The notes: generated by a model not told the origin, from the sequence alone. A DNA stretch of 64,000 bases from Capsicum annuum (GCF_002878395.1 NC_061118.1:126636239-126700238); one strand, 5' to 3'; shown: positions 46,099 to 58,154, numbered from the stretch's first letter. Program-made: numbers and translations.

Positions 46099-46561
46099 AC
46101 AGGTTTATTTCCAAGGAAAAGCTATGAATCATCAAACAACTATGAAAAATTTACAATTATTAGATTTATCAGAACAAGTATTTATATTTGTGATTCTGAA
46201 TAGCTAAATTCATAAATTTCTGACAATCATGATATGATAAAATAAGTTCATGTTAGTTACTTTATAGTAGAATTATTCGAAAAATAGCATGTTAAGAAGT
46301 TTATTAGCAAAGTGGAAAAGGAGAAAAATCCCTAAAGAACTATGCCATTCTAAAGGTGAAACCGGTGAGGCAAGAAAGCCATGATAGGAAAGTAGCCAAA
46401 GTAGAGGCGCTATTTAAGGTAAAAGTATCCAAATTACCATGCTAATAGTGACCGAAGAACATGTTATTTACGGATAATCTAGTATATAGTAATCTAAAAT
46501 GATCATATTTTGTTATGTGTATGATTGAAGGAAATATTTTGAAAAAAGCATCATATGAAAA
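46099..46561 (+). other. pararetroviral leader, non-coding part
   Basis: Short broken frames only. 46431-46515 recurs at 26597-26680. A moderately GC-richer patch at 46330-46420 may fold. Confidence 0.5.
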
Positions 46562-46990
46562 ATGAATACTTATTTATCTGACAAAATGGTAGATAACTTT
46601 AAAATACTTGTTTTCTATATACTTAAGGATATAGAAATTGTAGATATAAGAAAAATCACATTGAAAAAAATATTTGATAAATATTTTATGACTAGAATAA
46701 ATTACATACCTCACCTACCTACCTATTCTTACAAATACTTACATACCAAACCTACATATCAATCATAATAAATTACGTATATTCAGAATATTGGAAAATG
46801 GATATGAAAATATACAAGTAATAGAAAAACTAATGAAAACAAATCTAGAAAAATATATAAGAACTAAGGATATAGAATATATAGAATTCCTTAATGAAAA
46901 TATACAAGAGTTATTAAAATTAAAACAAACAACTAATAAATACTATGATAAAGCATTTAATTACTAGAATCCAATTCCAAGTTATCCAAG
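46562..46990 (+). pseudogene. pararetroviral leader coding-like block 1
   Basis: Begins MNTYLSDKMVDNFKILVFYI (open to 46768, 68 residues) and, after a shift, continues with NLEKYIRTKDIEYIEFLNEN and KYYDKAFNY near 46838-46966. These have counterparts in block 2 (the YISD-ETKILVLYI start near 47035 and the FRTKDIENLEYLQNNIQ end near 47640). K/E/I-rich and helical in character. I recognise no family. Confidence 0.45.
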
Positions 46991-47016
46991 TTATTCGTAG
47001 AAACCTAAGCATAATA

Positions 47017-47780
47017 TGAATAATATGACAAGTTATATATCTGATGAAACTAAGATACTTGTTTTATATATCATAAAAGACTTAGAATTAGAAGACATAA
47101 AGAAAATAATATAGGAAAAATATTTGATTTTGAAGATAAGTTACTAAGTACTAATTGGATAGAAGATGAATTAGAAAATATAGATTTCTAAGGTAGAAAT
47201 AATTCAGATAGTTATTATTTAGATGGATATTATACAGATTAAAAATGTTAGAATATATTAACAGAGTTAGAGAAAAACAAAGTTGGCTATACGAAGAAAT
47301 TAATTATAGAAACTAGCTTAGAAAAGGAAGAGAATAATTAAAAGAAAGATTAATTTGGATAAACAAAATCATAAAACAACTAGAATTAAAAGAAAGTTTA
47401 GAATATGATTTAGACATAAAATTATTTATAGACGAAAAAGACAGGATTATTAATGAAAATAGATAACCTAGAATTTAATATCAGATATAGTACAATTAGA
47501 ATAAATTATTACAAAGAAATTTGTAGTATCACAACAACTTTAGGATAAAATGATAGATTATGAGTAATTAAAATATTGGAGACAAGATATGGAAGAAATA
47601 AGATTAACAGAGATACTGGTGAAAGAGAATTTAATTGAATGTTTTAGAACAAAAGATATAGAAAATTTGGAATACCTTCAAAATAATATACAAAAATTGC
47701 AAAGACTAAGAGAAAAAACTAAAGAATATTACAGTAAAGCATTTAATCAAATACCATCCAATCGCCCCCCCAAGATATGA
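47017..47780 (+). pseudogene. pararetroviral leader coding-like block 2
   Basis: Starts MNNMTSYISDETKILVLYII, similar to the opening of block 1. A middle part absent from block 1 (47247-47460: MLEYINRVREKQSWLYEEIN, then RLIWINKIIKQLELKE) is helical and charged. The last 63 codons (47589-47780) end with KTKEYYSKAFNQIPSNRPP, matching the end of block 1. At least six stops. It sits directly before the terminal repeat. Confidence 0.45.
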
Positions 47781-47783
47781 ACA

Positions 47784-47904
47784 TTAATAAAATTAAAATA
47801 AATAAAATAAAAATAAAAATGTTTAGAGAAGTTAAGAAATATCCACGCACAAATAAAAATAGATCCATTAGAGCTATAATAGATCTATTTAAGTTACCCA
47901 AGTT
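47784..47904 (+). repeat. pararetrovirus terminal direct repeat, right copy
   Basis: Matches 39003-39123 with five mismatches. The viral sequence stops here, 18 bases short of where the primer site would come. The next 33 bases (47905-47937) are not viral. Confidence 0.9.
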
Positions 47905-47937
47905 TAAGGTCATATGTTTTAAACCTCGAAGCTGATC

Positions 47938-49600
47938 TGTCACGACCCAATTTCTCAACTCATGATCGTACCTACCTTATCGTACTAATAGGCAAGCCAA
48001 TCAATAGCCTAAAAAAATATATAACGGGCTAAAGGGTATTTACCAGAAAAGACCACATATAATGATAACAGTAGTAATAATAAGAAAAAAAACAGAGATG
48101 AAAAATATAAAGTATATCAAAATGAGAAAAGAAAAAAGACCAAATATACAAACGAATTACTCCTAAGACCTCGTAATGTCGGTAATAGAGCCACGACTAG
48201 AAGATACCCAGAGTACTATACAGAATCCAAAACATACATATTATATACAAGTAGTCTCAAGTACAAAAGATTAAGCTAGAATAGATTTAGGAGGATCAAC
48301 CTCAGACGACAGTAAGCTCACCCTGCATCGGATCAGTACTGGATAATATGAATTATGTTAATATCGATTGCTAGTACTTGGATCTGCATTAGGGTAAAGA
48401 TGCAAAAGTGTAGTATGAGTACCAAAGAAACAGGTACTCATTAGACATCATAGTCCTACTGAGTTCAATAAAGGAAAAGTATAACAAAAATGTGAGAATG
48501 TAGTCTAAGTCAACAGTAAATAAGGTAGAAAGGTAAACAACTATCAAGTTATGAAAATGCAATAAAGGAATAAGTAAAAGCGATACAGAAAGTTCAATAA
48601 CGCACTAATAAAAGGAAAACCTAACATAACCTAACTAGGCCCCTATAAGTTCTCCAGGCACACTAAAGAAGGCAATTAACCCAAACGTGCCTCATAAGTT
48701 GTGGGACACACAAGTAGCAATTTCAAAGAAAAATGTAAATAATCCATATCTGAACCAATCTCATGAAACCATTATATCCCTCTAGATGTGCACCGGGATC
48801 GAATCGTCACCATTGTATAGTAATGCAAGGCCAGATAAAAGGCTTGAATCGGTAGCAATTGATAATAACAAGAGGCTATATGTCATTTACAAATTGAAAA
48901 AAGTTGGTAATAACTAGAGGCCACATACATGATATACAACAAAATTCATAATCAGATGTTAGACTCTAATCGAAACTTAAACGAACCACAACTCCCAGAG
49001 CAATAATAATCAGTACCGAAACTTCGATATCATCATAATTAGATGCTGAACGTGAACCGAAACTTATTGTAATCATATCCAATTATAAAATTAAAATTCA
49101 AACCATACCGCAACCAATGTCAAAGTGGTGCAAAAATTCATAATATATGACAAAAACAAAGTATATGCAAGCCCTGAACCATCATTGAAATATATTTAAA
49201 TAAACATTCGTAGAACATAATTAAAAAGTGATGAATCCAAGGTTTCGTAGCATAATTCCATGTCCTAAGGTCATATATACTCTATCATATTAAGAGATAA
49301 CAAGACTAAAATTTACTAGAAGAGGGTTTTAACCAGATAAATAGGGTATAAAATATTTTAAATGATACAAAGCTACAACCACCTGTCCAAAATTAGCATA
49401 ATAGTATTTTAATACTTTACATAAGCTCAATCCAAATATAGGGTAAGTCTAGACTACTTGAATGTCAAAGCTAAAACTCAATAGATGACATCTATTGCCA
49501 CCATAGTGGTAGGGTCTTCTTGCGAGCATCGCCTCTGAAACTCAATAGATGACATCTATTGCCACCATAGCTCCTCTTTCAACTCTGAGATACTCGTACT
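47938..49600 (-). repeat. 3' LTR of gypsy element H
   Basis: The left edge TGTCACGACCCAATTTCTCA is the minus-strand LTR end (...GGGTCGTGACA) and is almost identical to the bases at 63980-64000, which are adjacent to a primer site. No coding signal. The inner edge is approximate, since the integrase-like reading stops near 49610. The 33-bp repeat at 49474-49570 lies at this edge. Confidence 0.6.
49474..49570. repeat. 33-bp direct repeat with palindromic core
   Basis: A 33-base unit at 49474-49506 recurs exactly at 49538-49570, 64 bases apart. Its core AATAGATGACATCTATT is a 17-base odd palindrome. Confidence 0.85.
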
Positions 49601-49609
49601 CGATCCTAA

Positions 49610-50105
49610 ATTACCCTAACTCAGTCTAATGACTTATAAAGAAAATTTATTCTATGAGACCTACCTTTAGAAATCTCGAACTAACCAATAAAATATCAAT
49701 ATCGCCTACCATATAATGCCTTAAATAAGGCTATCTAAATATTTTATTAAAAGTTGTTATTATATACAAACTCTACCAAAGTAGAAATCGGTTCCACTGA
49801 CCCCCAAAATCGAATACAAAAGAATAGAGCATGTCCTTTAAGATGTTAATCATTCACTCTTATTTCCCACCAGTCTGGGGATGAAAGGCAATATTAAGGT
49901 CAACCTGGGTTACTAATTCCCCTTAAAATATCTTTCAAAAGATAGAAATGAACTAAGAGACTTGGTTTGAAATAATAAAGATAGGTACCCCATGTAAGCA
50001 AACCACCTTCTAAATATAAACACGGGCTATCCTCTCAACACTGTAGGAAATTTAAACAAAGATAAAAAATGCAGTCGTGGTCAATTGATCTATTATGACC
50101 TAAAT
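49610..50105 (-). pseudogene. integrase fragment of element H
   Basis: Right to left on the minus strand: VCLHGVPIFIISNQ (usual LHGVPxSIISDRG, catalytic D changed to N), VDLNIAFHPQTGG, NILKDML, FDFGGQWNRFLLW, then YNNNF and ALYGRR-like residues with a deletion between. Chromodomain not found. Cut at 50105 by element F. Confidence 0.65.
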
Positions 50106-52395
50106 TGATACAACCCGCCCTGGGGCCTTGTCTAATGGGCATCCCAGGTCTGACCAGGACCGAAGACCACCTCTATTACCCAACCCAACCTCTATCCGTC
50201 TACCATGAGTTGGCTGAACTTTTAGCATATAACAAGTTAGTATAATAGGTCACATAAGAACTCTGGGAATAGATCACAACCATGACCAACCAAAATGAAA
50301 TATGTCAGAAAAATGAGAAATTTTGACTGATGATGCCAACCTCCCAGCCAATTCCAATGCCAAGGCCGATACCAATACCAATCGTGCCGATACCAACCCA
50401 TAGAAGTACCACAAAGCCACTATCCAAAAGAGTACTGAAATTCGGTTGGGCAATGCCCCCAACTATAGCCAAAATCAATTACCAAAATAAAGTCAAAAGT
50501 CTAAATATATCCATAACATTAAATGATGCCTTCCTAAAGGATGGAAGCTCACTACTTCATTCCAAATTGTGTACCCCGAGTCAATCACTATGTAGGATGA
50601 GTAGAACAACTGATTCCTACATAGCGTGGGTATACAACCACCAGTAGACGAGGTTAGCAAGTGATCGCTAGCATGATCTTAGGGTAAGGATAAATTAATG
50701 CCATTTATAAGACCAAGTAAAATTAATCCATATGCACACAACCATATATATATATATATAACCATGCCAGGAAAAGGGACCGAGTTTAGTATGCCTTTAA
50801 AACTTTTACCTGGGTTGTGTATCTTTGGCATTCTAAATAACCCACGAGCTATATGGGTTCAGCTCCCCCTGCTAAAAGGGACCAGGGAAGTATCCCATGG
50901 AATGACTAGTAAATCCCTAAAATAAAGTGTGACATCATCCACACGGTCACCAAGTCCAACCTCATATCGGCAAATATGAGTTTCTAGGTTTGGTCCTCTT
51001 GGGACCTCCGTTTTCCCTGGTTTAGCAATACCTCCCGCCATTATTGCAAAATTAAAATAATTTCCAAATAACAAAACCATTATTCATATATTAACCGAGG
51101 GCATTGATATTGGTATCATCATACCAAACTTTACTTGCTAGTATCATCCATAGCTAGCCATTTATAAGTTTAAGAATACTTTCAAGTGCCCTTCTATTTA
51201 CTATATTAAGCCACTTGGGAGACTTCCATGTTCCCCACAAGCATAACCAATTTGTATTTAGTCTTTTTAAACTATTTAAACCATGCATAATTCCTTTATT
51301 TAGCTTAAAACATGCAGGAGTTCCATTAAAAGAAGTCAATTGAATAAACATATCTTTATAAGCATTTTATCAAACACATTGGGGGAATAATATGACCAAA
51401 ACCAATTCCAATTACCAACAAGGCATTTCCAAACAATCTGATTTTCCAAAACCATCATTAATGCATATAAAAGAATAATTAAAATCATGGGAAATTATAA
51501 TCAAGCAATTAACACCAAAACCCCCAAAACATATTAGAATGCCAAAGTCGCGCAATAGTAAAACCATAAAAACATTCATATAAACCATGCCTTTAATTAA
51601 AATAACAATGAGAGAAAAGAAACATGCCTTAACCCAAGATGATGATGGAAAGAAATCACTAAGATAAGCTTCAAATTGATCCCTTAGTTAAAACCCTAGC
51701 TTCCCTTTTCCAAAAGCTCTTAAAGAGAAATATGAACTGTTTAGGAAGAGTTTCTAAGTGGTACTAATAGAATATTAGTGTAAATATCCTCCCAAGTTGG
51801 TTAGAAGTTATCGGATTCTATTAGGGTAAGTAGGGAAATGTCCAAAATACCCCCACTTAAGTTATACAAAATTCCCATCACAGGGATACGTCTGGCCCTC
51901 ATGAGTCGTACTCTCCCAAATACGATTGGTATCCATTACTCGTAACCAACCCTCAACCCTTGGATCAAACATTGTGTAGTATACGAATCATTCAACCAAG
52001 TCATAGCCACAACAAATGATTCGTATCCATGACCCATATCCTTGCAGAATAAAATACTATAAGGATTTAGACACTGTCCACCATATGAGACCTGGGTATG
52101 ATTCGTACCCTGGCTTATGGCTTAAGGTGAGCAACTCGTACTCAGACCCAACCTAAGTAACCAAATTTAAGATTAAGTTAAGGAACCAAGCAATCTGTAA
52201 CAACCAATATAACTCATACCCCTCATTTGTATCCATTCCAATAACCAAAATTCATCACACCAACCAACAATGGTTAGTATACGACTGTACCTTACCATCT
52301 GTACCGCAACATATGAATCATACCCATTAGTCGTATTAGGCCTAGAGATCAAAATTCTAAGAAATTTTCTAAATTCCAGAAACTAAGGTGTTTCA
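50106..52395 (-). repeat. 3' LTR of element F
   Basis: 2290 bp on the minus strand from TGAAACACCTTAG (52395) to GGGCGGGTTGTATCA (50106), ending at the H integrase fragment. A purine-rich ATTAGGGAGAC lies directly before it. It contains a short (TA)n run at 50744-50761. Short open stretches within it (for example 50330-50647 on +) look like chance frames. Confidence 0.75.
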
Positions 52396-52657
52396 GTCTC
52401 CCTAATAGGAATATTTATCCCTAAATGATGGACAAGGTAAGGGGTAACCACAGCTAGAGTCAATTGCATTCAGTTATCAAACATATTCCTAATCTCTAAC
52501 AAAGTTCGAAAACAAAGAGGCAAAGATATAAGTCTTTCCTTTAACAAGCTCTGAAAACAAAGATATGTTGGAGACACATACCTTCTGCACGAATTCCAAG
52601 AGCAAAAAATAGATGTGGATACTTGGACTTCATGTCCTTTTTCGTTACGCAAGTAGC

Positions 52658-53092
52658 TTATTCCACTTTATAGTTCCGCCAAAGAACCTTAATCAAAGCC
52701 ACATCACCGGTCTGTAACCAACGAACCTGCCTATCCAAGATCTCAACTAGAACCTCTTCATAAGACAAAGAATTAGTGAGACCCAATCCTTTCAAAGAAA
52801 CTATCAAAGAAGGATCACCAATGCACTTTATGAACATGGAAACATAAAAGATCAAATGAACCAAGTTCAAGCTAGAAAGCAACTCCAGCTCATAAGATAC
52901 ATTACAAACTTTCTTCCATATCTCATAAGGACTTATATACCTCGGATAGGGTTTCCCTTCTTTCCAAACTGCACTACTCCCTCCATGGGCCAGCCTCAAA
53001 CTCCAAGTCTCAATACCTAACATCTGCATAGGATTTTGGAGACTTAGGGTAGCCTTAAGCCTATCCTAAATCACCCTCACCTTCTTTATAGC
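52658..53092 (-). pseudogene. GPY/F module and chromodomain, element F
   Basis: A 123-residue open piece (53029-52658): PRYISPYEIWKKVCNVSYEL and LIFYVSMFIKCIGDPSLIVS. The chromodomain-like end VALIKVLWRNYKVE is followed at once by a stop, so the final ATWE...YPHLF part is missing or out of frame (near 52610-52650). Confidence 0.7.
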
Positions 53093-54066
53093 CTAGTAGA
53101 CCAAGACAGGATCAAATATGTCTACCTCACCAAGCTCAAACCAACCAATAGGAGGTCCACACCTCTTACCATACAACACCTTAAAAGGGGCCGTACCAAT
53201 ACTAGAATGATATCTATTGTGGTAAGCAAACTCTACCAAAGTTTGATACTCAACCCAATTGCCACCATAATTAATTATACAGGCCCAAAATATATCCTCT
53301 AATGTCTGAATAGTTCTCTCCTCTTGCCCATCTATTTGTGAATGAAAAATAACACTCAAACTAACCTTAGTCCCCAACCCTTTTTAGAAAGACCGCAAGA
53401 AGAGAGATGTAAATGACGTGGAATGATCAGCAATAATCGAAACAAGCACCCCATGTAGCTTCATAATCTCCTGAAGATATAGCTTCGCATAATCTTCCAC
53501 CAAGAAGGTAGTCTGCATTGGCAAAAAGTGAGCAATCTTAGTCATCATATCCACGATGACCTAGATCAAATCATACTGATTCCATGACTGAGGTAGACAA
53601 GTAACAGAGTCCATATTGATTATTTACCACTTCTATTTGGGCTAATCAATTTCTTGATACAGCCCTCCTGGCCTCAGATGCTCAACCTTAACCTATTAAC
53701 ACACTATGTATTTGGCCATAAAATCAGCCACATCTCTCTTCATACCATTCCACCAATAGATCTCCTTAAGATAATGATATATCTTAGTCGATATAGGATG
53801 GACAACATAGGCTACTCATGTACCTCTGCCAAAACCCTTTGCCATAACCTGTCAACATCAGGAATTCACAGCTTCCCTTAATATTGTAAAGTACCATCAC
53901 CACCAATCTCAAACACCACTACTTTTTTCCCACCAACGTCACCCTTAATTTTCATCAAAATGGGATTTATCACTTGCTTCTCCTTTATCTTTGCACCAAG
54001 AGATGATCGAACCACTTCTTGCACCACTACACCACCATCCTTTTGAGTATAAGAGAAAAACTCCAA
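53093..54066 (-). pseudogene. integrase remnant, element F
   Basis: The N-terminal piece (54066-53878) precedes the zinc-binding region, where the first cysteine of the C-x2-C pair reads Y (KYIVC near 53700). The core has QIDGQEERTIQTLED near 53290-53330, with the catalytic glutamate position kept, and YHNRYHSSIGTAPFKVLYGK and GWFELGEV near the end of the open piece 53377-53093. Stops near 53690 and 53380. Confidence 0.7.
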
Positions 54067-55330
54067 TATTATCCAAATAGTGAATATCCTTCACTAATTC
54101 CTAATTTTTTTCTTCACATGAGCCAAAATCCCCATGGATAACCTACTAAGAGCATCAACAACCAGATTAGCCTTATCTAGGTGGTAGTGAATACTCATAT
54201 TATAATCCTTGTGAAGCTCAAGTCACATCCTCTGCCTGAGATTAAGCTATATCTAGGTGAACATATACTGTAGGCTCTTATGATTGGAAAAGATATCTAT
54301 GTGGACACAATACAAATAATGGCCCCATATTTTCAAAGCAAACACAACCACTAACAACTCCCAATCATAAGTAGGATAATTCCTCTCATGTAACTGTCTG
54401 GAAGCATTTACCTACCTATGTTGCACAACACACAACCACGACCTACCTAAGATGTATCATAATAAACAACAAACCCATTATTGCCTTCTAGAAAATCAAA
54501 ATTAGAGCCAAAGTTAACTTATCCTTCAAATTCTCAAAATACCCATTGCAAGTGTCTGATAAAAAAAACTTAACCTTCTTCTGAGCGAACTTAGACAACG
54601 GAGTAGTTATCAATAATAAGCTTACCATAAACTACCTATAATGCCCGGCTAAACCCAAAAAGCTCAGAATATCGGATGGAGTCGTAGGTCTAGGCCACCA
54701 CTTCACCATATTAACCTTCTGCGAATCCACCATGATCCCTTTACTAGAAATAATATGACCTATGAAAGTCATAACATTTTACCAAAACTCACAATTGGAT
54801 AACTTGGTATACAACTGTTGTTTCTTTAAGGTCTGCAATACCACACATAGGTGATTATTATAATCCACCTCACTCTTTGAATAAACAGAATGTCATTAAT
54901 CAACACAATAATGAAAAGATATAAATATTCCATGAATACCCTATTAATCAGATTCATAAATATTGTCAGAGCATTAGTCAACCCAAATAACATCACCTGA
55001 ATTTCAAAGTGCCCATACCAAGTATGAAAAGTCATCTTAGAGATATCCACCTCCCTAATCTTTAGTTGATGGTACCCAGACCAAAGATCTATCTTATAAA
55101 AGAACTTGGAACCTTTAAGCTGGTCAAATAGATCCTCTATCTTTGGAAGAGGATACTTGTTCTTAACTATTACCTTGTTCAAATGTCTGTAGTCAATTCA
55201 CATCTGAAGAGAACCATCCTTATTGTGCATAAAAAACACTGATGCACCCCAAGGAGATACACTAGGATGAACAAACCCCTTATCCAGAAGATCCTTAAGT
55301 TATTACTTGAGATCCCTTAACTCAGCCAGA
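54067..55330 (-). pseudogene. RT and RNase H remnant, element F
   Basis: RT is clearest in a 118-residue piece (55182-54826): [40 protein letters not shown], and [14 protein letters not shown], where N replaces the first aspartate of the catalytic pair. KKDGS..MCIDYRH-like sequence precedes it with stops. Thumb and RNase H (54800-54100) are visible as broken stretches, including a TSKGIMVDSQKV-like line near 54720-54750 and LDKANLVVDALSR-like residues near 54135-54180. Confidence 0.7.
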
Positions 55331-55679
55331 GCCATTCTATTTAGAGGAATAGAAGTTGGAAGAGTGTCTGGCAGCAAATCAATACCAAACTCTATTTCCC
55401 TGCCTGGAGAAAACTAGGAAGATCATTTGAAAAAACCTCTAGAAACTCATTAACCACCAAAACTGACTGAAAAGAAGGACCTTCTGAGTTAGAATCTTTA
55501 ACCCAAACCAAGTGATAAATACAACCTTTGGAGATTAGCCTACGAGCTCTAAGATATGAAATAAAACTCCCCTTAGGAGATAAAGAAACACCCTTTCACT
55601 CTATAACCAGTTCACTAAGGAACCTAAAGTTAACCCTATGGGTTCGACAATACAAAGACACATAGAAAAATGCATAACC

Positions 55680-56065
55680 AGTCCACACCCAAAATAATAT
55701 TTAAATCCACAATATCCAACTCAAACAGATCCACCAAGGTCTACTTACCACCAACAGATAACACACCCTCTCTATTGAATCTCTTGCAATAATTGAGTCA
55801 CCTATCAAGGTAGAAATAAAAAAAGGATCCAAAATAACTTTCGGATAAAAACTAAAAGATAAAGAAACATAAAGAGTAATATAAGAGAAAGTAGACCCTA
55901 TATCAAGAAAACAATATACGTCATGACAGAAAAGATGTAACATACTAGTAACGATATTATGTGATACCTAGAATTACTGTTGGGATGCCAAAGCATACAA
56001 CCTATTTTGACCAATACTAGAACCAACAACAGTAATAGAAGCAGATGCCACACCACTAAGTTTAT
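55680..56065 (-). pseudogene. gag tail and protease, element F
   Basis: The minus strand reads NRLYALASQQ near 55990, then a piece from 55943 with MLHLFCHDVYCFLDIGSTFS. D-I-G-S stands in the place of the family's D-P-G-S. Later parts are out of frame. It stops being recognisable gag at about 56065, the junction with the LTR stub of G. Confidence 0.65.
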
Positions 56066-56145
56066 AAGAATGAATTATTATTTCAAAGCAAGTTCTAACA
56101 TCCTTGAGATAATTTTCAAGCTAAGAAAAAAAATACGGGTATTAC
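56066..56145 (-). repeat. 3' LTR stub of element G
   Basis: The minus strand starts TGTAATACCCGT and follows the first ~80 bases of the 5' LTR (for example CTCAAGGATGTTAGAAC), then changes to gag-protease sequence of element F. The missing ~2.4 kb points to deletion or recombination. Confidence 0.75.
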
Positions 56146-56504
56146 AATATCTCCACCTTGAGAACATTTGCCCTCGAATAAGACTGACTGAGAGGGAAAA
56201 CAATGAGCTAAAAATGAATAACTGAAACATGATCTCATGACAGACGTGACTGACAAGATGAACATAACATACTGAACATGCATATCTTATGCATATGTAA
56301 CTGATTCATAGATGCATAATTAAAAATTCTAAAGAACTAAGTTTTCTCTCAACGAGAATACACGTCTGATGAATAACTATATAACTGATCTGATACATGA
56401 ATGCATGACTGAATATGCGGTGGTACTTAATACCAAGATTATCATGGTATACTAAGTTAGTGATGCACACTAATCATGAAACTGAGTAAGCTTAAGGAGA
56501 ACTC

Positions 56505-57180
56505 TTACCTTGAACTTGATCTGAGTTGGTGGATAAAAGGTGAGGATACTTGGTACGCATATTTGCTTCTGTTTCCTAAGTAGCTCCCTCGATGGACTGA
56601 TTTCACCAATGAACTTTAACCAGAGGGACTTCTTTGTTCCTCAATCTATGAGTCTGTAGTCTAAGATTTAAACTGGAATCTCTTCATAAGAGAGGCTGTT
56701 CTGAACATCAATGCTCTGAATAGGGACTACGACTGATGGGTCACCTATACACTTCTTGAGAAAAGAGACATGAAAGACTGGATGAAATGAGGCTAGATAT
56801 AAAGGCAATTCGAGCTCATATACTACCTTGCTAAACCGACTAAGAATCTTGAAGTGACCGATATATCAGGGACTGAGCTTTTCTTTCTTGTCGAATCTCT
56901 TTACTCCCTTCATAGGAGAGATCTTGAGGTAGATATAGTCACCAATCTCAAACTTGAGATCCTTTCTACAAACATATACATAAGACTTCTATCGGCTCTG
57001 AGCAGCTCAAAGTCTTTCTCTAATTAACTGAACTTTCTCTAAGGCATCGAATACTAAGTCAGGACCTATGACTAAGGCCTCACTAACTTCGAACCGATAG
57101 ATTAGAGATCTACATCTCCTACTATAGAGATCTTCAAATAGAACCATCTAAATACTGGAATGATAGTTGTTGCTGTATAC
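56505..57180 (-). pseudogene. GPY/F module and chromodomain, element G
   Basis: The minus strand shows MKGVKRFDKKEKLSP near 56880-56925, YELELPLYLASFHPVFHVS (56760-56820), KKCIGDPSVVVPI and SLSYEEIPV, then broken chromodomain residues near 56570-56640. Stops and shifts interrupt it. Confidence 0.65.
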
Positions 57181-58136
57181 AAACTCAATCAAAGGCAAGT
57201 GGCCGATCATCCCAACTTCCCTTAAAATCAATTGCACACTCCCTTAGTATATCTTCTAATATCTGAATGGTACTTTCTGCTTGACTATTTATCTGAGGAT
57301 GAAAGGTTATATTGAGATGAATATGGGTACCAAGACCCTTTTGGAATACTTTCCAAAAATGAGAGATGAATTGGGTACCTCTATCCAAGATAATAGATAA
57401 CAAAACAACATGCAATCTGACCAACTCCTTGATGTAGATTTTGGTATAATCCTTGGCTGACTTTAGGTATAAACCTAAAGAAAATGAGTTAATTTGGTCA
57501 TCTTATCTACAATGACCCAAACTGAATCATACTGATCATGAGTTCGAGGCAAACCCATCACGAAGTCCAAGTTCACAGCTTCCCATTTCTAGGTAGGAAT
57601 ACTAAACTCCTATATGGACCCACTAGGCTTCTAATGCTCTCTCTTAACCTGCTGACATCTAGAGCACTTAGCCATAAATTTTGCAATATCTCTTTTCATC
57701 TTGCTCCACCAATAAATCTCCCGCATGTTGCGGTACATCTTTGTGGCTCCTAGATGAATAGAGTAGAACGCGCTATGCACTTCTGCAAGAATTCACTGCC
57801 TTATGTCATCTATGCCTAGAACAAAGAGATAACCTTGACAATGAAGGACACCATCTCCCCCTTGGGAGAAAACCTTTATTTTCTAGGATCTTTATCTTTG
57901 TTTTCTTTCACCTCAGAAACTAGAGATGATTCTAAACTACTCTGAACACAAACACCGCCCTCTGAAGATTCGACTAAGTGAATGCCTATTCTGGAAAGTT
58001 TGTGGACTTCCTGGACTAACTTCTTCTTACTATCATTAACATGAGAAATACTACTCATGGATAGTCTACTGAGAGTGTCGGCCACTACGTTGGTCTTGCT
58101 TGAATGATAGAGGACACTCATGTCATAATCTTTCAA
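57181..58136 (-). pseudogene. integrase remnant, element G
   Basis: A 79-residue piece (57424-57185): MVRLHVVLLSIILDRGTQFI with the second catalytic D, FHPQINSQAESTIQILEDIL with the catalytic E, and DFKGSWDDRPL. The zinc-binding part lies near 57650-57830 in broken frames. The piece 58136-57876 is the RNase H to integrase connection (YHSSKTNVVADTLSRLSMSS). Confidence 0.7.
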
Positions 58137-58154
58137 AAGCTCTAACCACCTTCT

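Larger units (their letters stand above)
39003..47904 (+). mobile_element. near full-length endogenous pararetrovirus unit (Caulimoviridae-like)
   Basis: Primer site, coat protein with zinc knuckle, movement protein, protease, RT, RNase H, last gene, TATA box and poly(A) signal occur in that order. The ends repeat directly (39003-39123 and 47784-47904), so one circular genome of about 8781 bp is represented with a small overlap. Coat before movement protein followed by a separate pol and last gene fits cavemovirus/solendovirus relatives. Stops and shifts in every gene show a dead, old copy. No LTR or integrase is present. Confidence 0.85.
50106..56065 (-). mobile_element. Tekay-like gypsy element F, gag end to 3' LTR
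   Basis: On the minus strand: gag tail and protease, RT, RNase H, integrase, chromodomain and 3' LTR. It is cut at about 56065, where the LTR stub of element G begins. Its LTR differs from those of B and G. Confidence 0.8.

Noticed and set aside
50330..50647. 105-codon plus-strand open stretch with a proline/isoleucine-rich start
   Set aside because: Lies inside the LTR of element F on the opposite strand to its transcription; low-complexity start and no domain.
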